This document shows, in pieces, positions 59,157 through 64,000 of a DNA stretch of 64,000 nt. Position 1 is the first letter of the stretch; every line of letters starts with the position of its first letter. Source of the stretch: Actinoplanes aureus (GTDB taxonomy: Bacteria; Actinomycetota; Actinomycetes; Mycobacteriales; Micromonosporaceae); assembly GCF_015704865.1 (NCBI RefSeq), contig NZ_JADQTO010000005.1:87016-151015 (forward strand), in the 5' to 3' direction. A program made the position numbers and the translations under genes. The notes under the pieces were generated by a model that saw only the letters and a list, made by a program, of their open reading frames with translations, made no database searches and was not told the origin of the DNA.

Positions 59157-61032
59157 GGCCGGAGGAACCGATCGACCGTTCCACCTTGATCGCGTGCCAC
59201 AGGCAGAACATCGCGACCGTCCACACCTTGCGGGAGCGGTCGGCCTCGCCGCGCCGGTGTTCGGCCAGCAGCCCGCGCGCATAGGACAGGTCCAGCAGGT
59301 GCCCGGCCTGCGAGCCGGCGAACAGCTCGTCCACCCAGTCACCGATCGGGCCGCGCAGCCACACCCGGGTCGGGGTGGGGAAGCCGAGTTTACGGTTGGA
59401 GCGCACCGACTCGGGCACGATGCCGCGCATCGCCTCGCGCAGGGCGTGTTTGGTGGTGCGGGTGCCGGCCGGCAGTTTCAGCTCGGTGGGCAGTCCGGCG
59501 GCGGCCGCGTACACCTGCTGGTCCAGGAAGGGCACCCGCAGCTCCAGGCTGTGCGCCATGGACATCCGGTCGGCCTTGGTCAGGATGTCGCCGGGCAGCC
59601 AGGTGTGCAGGTCGACGTACTGCATGGAGGCGACGTCGTCGACGTCGGCGGTCTCGGCGTACAGGTGGGCGGTGATCGCGGTGTGCGGCTGCGCGGTGTA
59701 GCGCAGCAGCCGCGCCTTCTCCGCCGGATCGAAGATCCGGGCGTTGCCGTAGTAGCGCTGCTCGATCGGGGTGGTGCCGCGTTCCAGGAAGGAGCGGCCC
59801 TTGACGCCCTCGGGCAGCACGTCGGCGAGGTGGCGCAGGCCGCGCTTCATCCCGGCCGGGAGCCGGTCGACACCGGCCAGCGACAGCGGCTCGCGGTAGA
59901 TGGTGTAGCCGCCGAACAGCTCGTCGGAACCCTCCCCGGAGAGCACGACGGTGACGTGGCGCGAGGCCGTCCGGCACAGGAAGTAGAGCGGGATCAGGGA
60001 CGGGTCGGCGATCGGGTCGTCGAGCAACGAGATGATCTCCGGCAGGGCGGCGATCACGTCGGACTCGGAGACCACGGTCGGGGTGAGGCGTACGCCCAGC
60101 TGGTCCGCGGTGTCCTGGGCGACCTCGATCTCGGAGTAGCCCTGATCGGCGAACCCGGCGGTGAAGGTGTGCAGGTCCGGGCGGTTCCGGGCGGCCAGGG
60201 CGACGATCGCGGACGAGTCGACGCCGCTGGACAGGAACGCGCCGACCGGCACGTCGGCCTGCAGATGGTGGCGGACGCTGGCGGTCAACGCGTCCTGGAC
60301 GGCCTGGTAGGCGGCTTCCGGCTGGACACGCAGCGGGCGCAGCGACGGCCGGAACCAGCGGTGTACGCGTACGCCGCCGCCCGGGGTCCAGACCAGGCGG
60401 TGGCCGGGCGGCAGGCGGCGGATGTGCCGGTGCAGGGTGAGCGGGTCGGGCACGTACTGGAAGGTCAGGTAGTGCGCGAGCGCGTCGGTGTCCAGCCCGC
60501 CCGCGGCACCGGCGGCGAACGGGTCGAGGGCCTTGCGTTCACTGGCCAGGAACAGCCCGTCGGCGGTTTCCAGCAGGTAGAGGGGCTTGATGCCGAAGGC
60601 GTCGCGGGCGGCGTGCACTGTACCGGTGCGGTGGTCGTAGGCGACGAACGCGAACATGCCGCGCAGCCGGGGCAGCGCTGCCTCACCCCAGTAGTGGAAG
60701 GCGGCGGCCAGGACCTCGCTGTCGCCGTCGGTGGCGAACTCGGCGCGGTGCTCGCGGACCAGCTCGGCGCGCAGCTCCCGGTAGTTGTAGATCTCGCCGT
60801 TGAACAGCACGGTCCAGCGGCCGGCGTAGTGCAGCGGCTGGGCGGAGTGCTCCCGGTCGATGACGGCCAGGCGGTTGAAGCCGAACGCGTACCCGTCGCC
60901 GTAGTCGATGCGGGTGTCGTCGGGGCCGCGGTGGCGCATGGTCTGCAGCGCGGCGGCGAAGGCGGCCGCCGTGTCCGCGTCCGGCGGGCCGGCGTCGGGC
61001 CGGCTACTGACGAAAGCGCTCAGACCACACAT
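59125..61032 (-). CDS. asnB: Asparagine synthetase (glutamine-hydrolysing), AsnB type
   Basis: A 635-residue class-II amidotransferase. The mature N-terminus is Cys2 (M-C-G-L-S-A-F), the nucleophile; L-Q-T-M-R-H-R-G-P-D-D and F-N-G-E-I-Y-N-Y complete the glutaminase site. The synthetase domain has the ATP-pyrophosphatase motif F-L-S-S-G-V-D-S-S, V-V-L-S-G-E-G-S-D-E-L-F-G-G-Y and W-L-P-G-D-I-L-T-K-A-D-R-M-S-M. It makes asparagine from aspartate, glutamine and ATP, though paralogues in actinomycetes act in secondary metabolism or cell-wall amidation. ATG 61032 has GGAGG 7 nt upstream. It is divergent from the two-component system. Confidence 0.95.
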   Translation of the reverse strand: MCGLSAFVSSRPDAGPPDADTAAAFAAALQTMRHRGPDDTRIDYGDGYAFGFNRLAVIDREHSAQPLHYAGRWTVLFNGEIYNYRELRAELVREHRAEFATDGDSEVLAAAFHYWGEAALPRLRGMFAFVAYDHRTGTVHAARDAFGIKPLYLLETADGLFLASERKALDPFAAGAAGGLDTDALAHYLTFQYVPDPLTLHRHIRRLPPGHRLVWTPGGGVRVHRWFRPSLRPLRVQPEAAYQAVQDALTASVRHHLQADVPVGAFLSSGVDSSAIVALAARNRPDLHTFTAGFADQGYSEIEVAQDTADQLGVRLTPTVVSESDVIAALPEIISLLDDPIADPSLIPLYFLCRTASRHVTVVLSGEGSDELFGGYTIYREPLSLAGVDRLPAGMKRGLRHLADVLPEGVKGRSFLERGTTPIEQRYYGNARIFDPAEKARLLRYTAQPHTAITAHLYAETADVDDVASMQYVDLHTWLPGDILTKADRMSMAHSLELRVPFLDQQVYAAAAGLPTELKLPAGTRTTKHALREAMRGIVPESVRSNRKLGFPTPTRVWLRGPIGDWVDELFAGSQAGHLLDLSYARGLLAEHRRGEADRSRKVWTVAMFCLWHAIKVERSIGSSGLIGAAGSGGR

Positions 61033-61183
61033 CGGAAGCCTCCAGCTCGGGTGAGGGGAGGCGACGGTAGGCAGCGACCTGTGAAGATCTCGTGCGGTTG
61101 TGTGCCGGTTCCGGCGCCCCGCCGGAACCGGGCGGGTTCTTCACCGGAACCTGACATTCCTTGGTGCGGTGGACCCCCTGGGT

Positions 61184-61189
61184 GAGAAT
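61184..61189 (+). promoter_or_regulatory. Possible -10 hexamer for leaderless response regulator transcript
   Basis: GAGAAT ends 7 nt before the GTG at 61197, a weaker match than the other hexamers, with no ribosome-binding site. Confidence 0.3.
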
Positions 61190-61196
61190 GCGATCC

Positions 61197-61877
61197 GTGA
61201 CCGCCCGCATCCTTGTCGCCGACGACGACCCGAAGCACGCGCAGCTGATCCGCCTGTACCTGGAGCGGGAGGGGCATCAGGTGCTTACCGTGGGTGATGG
61301 CCGGGCGGCGCTGGAGCAGGCCCGCGCACGGAAGCCGGACCTGGTCGTGCTGGACGTGATGATGCCGCTCGTCGACGGGCTGGACGTGTGCCGGATCCTG
61401 CGGGCCGAGTCGGACGTGGCGATCGTGATGGTCACCGCCCGGTCGGCGGAGAACGACATGCTGCTCGGGCTGGACATCGGCGCCGACGACTACCTGAGCA
61501 AGCCGGTCAGTCCCCGCGAGCTGACCGCCCGGATCCGGGCGCTGCTGCGCCGCACCCGCGGCGGCGAGCCCGCCGAGGTGCTGCGGGTGGGCGGCCTGGA
61601 GGTGGACGCACCCCGGTTCGAGGTACGCGTCGACGACACCCCGATCCGGCTGACCGCCAAGGAGTTCGGCATCGTCGAGTTGCTGGCCCGTGAACCGGGC
61701 CGGGTGTTCACCCGCGGGCAGATCCTGGACAAGGTGTTCGGCTTCGAGAACGACGTGTCCGAGCGGACCGTCGACGCGCACGTGGTCAACCTGCGCCGCA
61801 AGATCGAGAAGAATCCGGCCGAGCCGCAGTACGTGCAGACCGTCTACGGGCGCGGCTACCGGATGGCCGAGCGGTGA
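61197..61877 (+). CDS. OmpR-family response regulator
   Basis: A 226-residue protein. The receiver domain has I-L-V-A-D-D-D-P-K-H at the start, the phosphoacceptor D53 in V-V-L-D-V-M-M-P, and D-Y-L-S-K-P. The winged-helix domain has L-T-A-K-E-F-G-I-V-E-L-L, R-V-F-T-R-G-Q-I-L-D-K-V-F-G and R-T-V-D-A-H-V-V-N-L-R-R-K-I-E. GTG 61197 is the conserved start. It is followed, with a 4-nt overlap, by its sensor kinase. Targets unknown; the divergent asnB is a candidate. Confidence 0.96.
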   Translation: MTARILVADDDPKHAQLIRLYLEREGHQVLTVGDGRAALEQARARKPDLVVLDVMMPLVDGLDVCRILRAESDVAIVMVTARSAENDMLLGLDIGADDYLSKPVSPRELTARIRALLRRTRGGEPAEVLRVGGLEVDAPRFEVRVDDTPIRLTAKEFGIVELLAREPGRVFTRGQILDKVFGFENDVSERTVDAHVVNLRRKIEKNPAEPQYVQTVYGRGYRMAER

Positions 61878-63718
61878 GTTTCCGCCTGCGGATCTTCCTG
61901 CTGGTGCTGGTCGTGGCCGGCACGGCGATCAGCGCCACGGCCTGGCTGACGCTGAGCCTGACCTCCCGGGAGGTGATCCGGGCCGAACAGGCCCGCGAGC
62001 AGCACCAGGCCGAGGTCATCGCGGAGATCCGCCGATTCGGCGTCCGCAACGGCCGGTGGCCCGGCGTCGACCGGGTGGTGGCCGACCAGGCGGTGGCGAC
62101 CCGGCTGCACATCCGGGTGGTGGCCGACGACGGCGAGGTGCTGGCCGACTCGGACACCATTGAGGGCCGTACGGCCGGGCCGGTGCAGCTGCTGCCCCAG
62201 GCCGTCGATCCTATTCCGCACCTGGACCAGCGGATCCGGGAGCTGGCCGCCCGGCGGGCGAAGTGGGTTCCGGGCGCCGACCCGTCGGCGGAACTGGCCC
62301 GGGCGAACGGAAAGCCGCTGTCGGAGAAGGCAGCCGGGCCGCGACCGGCGCTGCCTCGTGACCTGTTCGGGGTGATCCCGGCGGCGGGAGCGTTCACCGA
62401 GCCGGCCGCGCAGGCGTTCCATCAGGTCGTGCGGTATCGGACGGCACTGGCCACGGTGCGGTGCGCCGCCGACTCCGGGCTGGGCGAGCCGGCGCTGGCG
62501 CTGGACACGTCGCCGTACCTCAGCGAGCAGCAGCGCGCCGCGGCACCCGGATGCCTCCGGGCCGCCACCAGCAAGGTGCTGGCCGACGAGCCGTGGCTGG
62601 AGATGGCGTGGACCGAGTTGAGCCAGTGCCGGGCGGGTCATCCGGTGTACGCCGACTGCCTCGGCGCGCGATTCGTCAGCGCGGCGTCGAGCACGACGGC
62701 CGTACCGGTGGAGGTGTATTTCGGCGCCCGGCAGGGCACCGGCCTGGACGGCCTCCAGCAGCCGGCCCTGATCGGCGCCGCGGCCCTGCTGGTGGTGGCC
62801 GCGCTCGGCACGGCCTGGATCGCGCGTCGGGTCAGCCGCCCGGTGCGGCTGCTCACCGGCGCGTCGCTGCAGCTGGCCACCGGCCGGCTCGACGTGCGGG
62901 TGCCGGCCGGCGGGCAGGACGAGCTGGCCCGGCTGTCGGCGTCGTTCAACGCGATGGCGGAGGCGTTGCAGCGCAGCGAGGAACGCCAGCGGCGGCTGAT
63001 CGCCGACGTCGCGCACGAGATGCGTACGCCGCTGTCGAACCTGCGCGGCTACCTGGAGGGCCTGGCCGACGGGGTGATCGAGCCGAGCCCCGAGTTGTTC
63101 GCCTCGCTGCACGAGGAGACGCTGCTGCAGCGGCGCATCCTCGACGACCTCCAGGTGCTGGCGCTGGCCGAGGCGGGTGACCTGGCCTACTCGCCGGTGC
63201 CGCTGGACCTGGCCGAACTCGCCGAGACCGCGGCCACCGCGCACCGGGCGGTGGCCGCCGCGGCCGGCGTCGACCTGGTGGTGGACGCGCCCGAGCGGGT
63301 GCGGATCGAGGCCGACCCGGACCGCACCCGCCAGGTGCTGGGCAACCTGCTGAGCAACGCGATCCGCTACACCGACGCGGGCGGGCGGGTGGAGCTGCGG
63401 GTGACGCGCGACGCGCATGCCGCGATTTTGACGGTACGCGACACCGGCGTCGGCATGACCGCGGAAGAGGTGGCCCGGGCGTTCGACCGGTTCTGGCGGG
63501 CGGACCCGGCCCGGCAGCGGGCGACCGGCGGCTCCGGGCTGGGGCTGACGATCGCCCGGCGCATAGTGGCGGACCAGGGCGGCACCCTGGAGGCGGCCAG
63601 CACCCCCGGTCTGGGGACGACGTTCACCGTGCGGTTCCCGGCCACGCCGGCGGACGCGGCGGCCACCCTGTCCGGCGTGTTCTCCAGACGGGCCCGCCGG
63701 GAGATGAACGGCCGGTGA
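61874..63718 (+). CDS. Sensor histidine kinase, HAMP type
   Basis: A 614-residue membrane kinase. TM1 spans about residues 5-25 (I-F-L-L-V-L-V-V-A-G-T-A), a large external sensor domain (about 30-290) holds four Cys (V-R-C, P-G-C, S-Q-C, A-D-C) that may form disulfides, TM2 spans about 297-319, then HAMP, the phosphoaccepting H381 in I-A-D-V-A-H-E-M-R-T-P-L-S, and the ATPase domain with N-L-L-S-N-A-I-R-Y-T, D-T-G-V-G-M and G-S-G-L-G-L-T-I. The signal is unknown. GTG 61874 overlaps the response-regulator stop. Confidence 0.95.
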   Translation: MSFRLRIFLLVLVVAGTAISATAWLTLSLTSREVIRAEQAREQHQAEVIAEIRRFGVRNGRWPGVDRVVADQAVATRLHIRVVADDGEVLADSDTIEGRTAGPVQLLPQAVDPIPHLDQRIRELAARRAKWVPGADPSAELARANGKPLSEKAAGPRPALPRDLFGVIPAAGAFTEPAAQAFHQVVRYRTALATVRCAADSGLGEPALALDTSPYLSEQQRAAAPGCLRAATSKVLADEPWLEMAWTELSQCRAGHPVYADCLGARFVSAASSTTAVPVEVYFGARQGTGLDGLQQPALIGAAALLVVAALGTAWIARRVSRPVRLLTGASLQLATGRLDVRVPAGGQDELARLSASFNAMAEALQRSEERQRRLIADVAHEMRTPLSNLRGYLEGLADGVIEPSPELFASLHEETLLQRRILDDLQVLALAEAGDLAYSPVPLDLAELAETAATAHRAVAAAAGVDLVVDAPERVRIEADPDRTRQVLGNLLSNAIRYTDAGGRVELRVTRDAHAAILTVRDTGVGMTAEEVARAFDRFWRADPARQRATGGSGLGLTIARRIVADQGGTLEAASTPGLGTTFTVRFPATPADAAATLSGVFSRRARREMNGR

Positions 63719-63757
63719 GCCGCCCGCCGGCACGCACGACGCGTGACGGCGGGCGGC
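63719..63757. terminator. Terminator between the sensor kinase and the next convergent gene
   Basis: An 11-bp stem (gccgcccgccg with cggcgggcggc) starts at the base after the sensor kinase stop; the 17-nt loop holds a second 5-bp stem (cacgc with gcgtg). It lies 11 nt from the end of the convergent gene, so it can serve both. Confidence 0.75.
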
Positions 63758-63767
63758 CCGGGGTGCC

Positions 63768-64000
63768 CTACGGGTTGGTGTAGCCGAGCGCGTACGAGCC
63801 GGAGCCGTTGTACGCGTGCACCCGCCAGCGGTAGTAGCCGCTCGTACCGGTGTAGCTCGCGGTCTCGTCAGCCGCCGAGGTGGCGCCCTGCGCGACCACC
63901 GACCAGGCGCTGCCGTTCCACTTCTGCAGGTAGAGGTCGAAGTCGGTGCCGGTCGGGCCGTCGAGGCAGGCGCGGTGCGTGCCGGACGCCGACGAGTAGT
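63768..64000 (-). CDS. C-terminal end of a secreted protein with a PPC-like domain (5' part outside window)
   Basis: The minus-strand frame is open from the window edge to a TAG at 63768 and gives the last ~77 residues of a protein: C-L-D-G-P-T-G-T-D-F-D-L-Y-L-Q-K-W-N-G-S, then Y-T-G-T-S-G-Y-Y-R-W-R-V-H-A-Y-N-G-S-G-S-Y-A-L-G-Y. This is the pre-peptidase C-terminal (PPC) type of beta domain that ends many actinomycete secreted serine and metallo-proteases. The catalytic domain lies beyond the window, so the enzyme type is not known. Confidence 0.8.
   Translation of the reverse strand, partial: YSSASGTHRACLDGPTGTDFDLYLQKWNGSAWSVVAQGATSAADETASYTGTSGYYRWRVHAYNGSGSYALGYTNP

Noticed and set aside
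58819..61185. 788-codon plus-strand ORF antisense to asnB
   Set aside because: It is Val/Gly/Ala-rich with no domain and lies opposite a complete asparagine synthetase.
61856..63733. 625-codon minus-strand ORF antisense to the sensor kinase
   Set aside because: Arg/Gly/His-rich shadow of a fully motif-complete histidine kinase.

Overview
The window is very GC-rich chromosomal DNA of an actinomycete. Strong third-position GC bias, many GTG starts, frequent 4-nt GTGA/ATGA gene overlaps, Tat-secreted proteins, F420-type flavin-fold proteins and the actinobacterial block pgsA-DUF881-sbp-DUF881-gcvH-garA-ftsR-DUF151-merR all point that way. Overall gene content resembles Micromonosporaceae (Actinoplanes-like); this assignment is inferred from content, not from a marker gene. 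No rRNA, tRNA, phage, IS element or CRISPR array was seen.

Layout. 1-3964: the N-terminal part of a huge low-complexity protein on the minus strand, then 0.7 kb without a gene. 4.7-8.5 kb: minus-strand genes, including a tightly overlapped operon DUF2252 - flavin/F420 split-barrel protein - pirin. 8.5-15.6 kb: an L-arabinose locus (LacI-type regulator with two matching operators, araA, ChvE/MmsA/MmsB-type ABC importer), in which the only trace of L-ribulokinase is a 74-codon relic. 15.6-25.2 kb: Tat-exported DUF1501/DUF1800 pair, ROK protein, STAS protein, glucose-6-phosphate dehydrogenase, DHH phosphoesterase, YcnI-like protein, S4 protein and a lipoprotein. 25.3-31.4 kb: AAC(2')-I-type acetyltransferase, a promoter with a 17-codon leader ORF, a BrnT/BrnA-like toxin-antitoxin pair, FKBP, and an LPMO - Tat peptide - DUF4331 - polyhistidine protein cluster. 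31.4-38 kb: AraC regulator, membrane protein, divergent glgC and glgA, with a GH10-like hydrolase overlapping glgA. 38-39.7 kb: a two-gene membrane operon whose first-listed member carries a histone-fold-like domain. 39.8-47.5 kb: ABC-F, split-barrel, PhzF, a MoxR ATPase/VWA pair, and a second AraC regulator. 48-53.9 kb: the conserved cell-division/metabolic-switch block. 53.9-64 kb: UvrA paralogue, hydrolase, SnoaL-tailed ECF sigma factor, a wrecked vanadium haloperoxidase-family gene, asparagine synthetase, a two-component system, and the tail of a secreted protein with a PPC-like domain.

How the genes work together. The arabinose genes import a pentose and isomerise it but depend on a kinase and epimerase encoded elsewhere. 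GlgC and GlgA form an ADP-glucose based alpha-glucan route from a short divergent promoter region. GcvH, GarA, FtsR and the downstream MerR/DUF151 genes mirror the M. tuberculosis Rv1822-Rv1830 neighbourhood. Many starts in the window sit 6-8 nt behind a TANNNT hexamer without a Shine-Dalgarno sequence, which suggests widespread leaderless transcription. The most unusual system is the histone-fold/transmembrane operon at 37990-39707.
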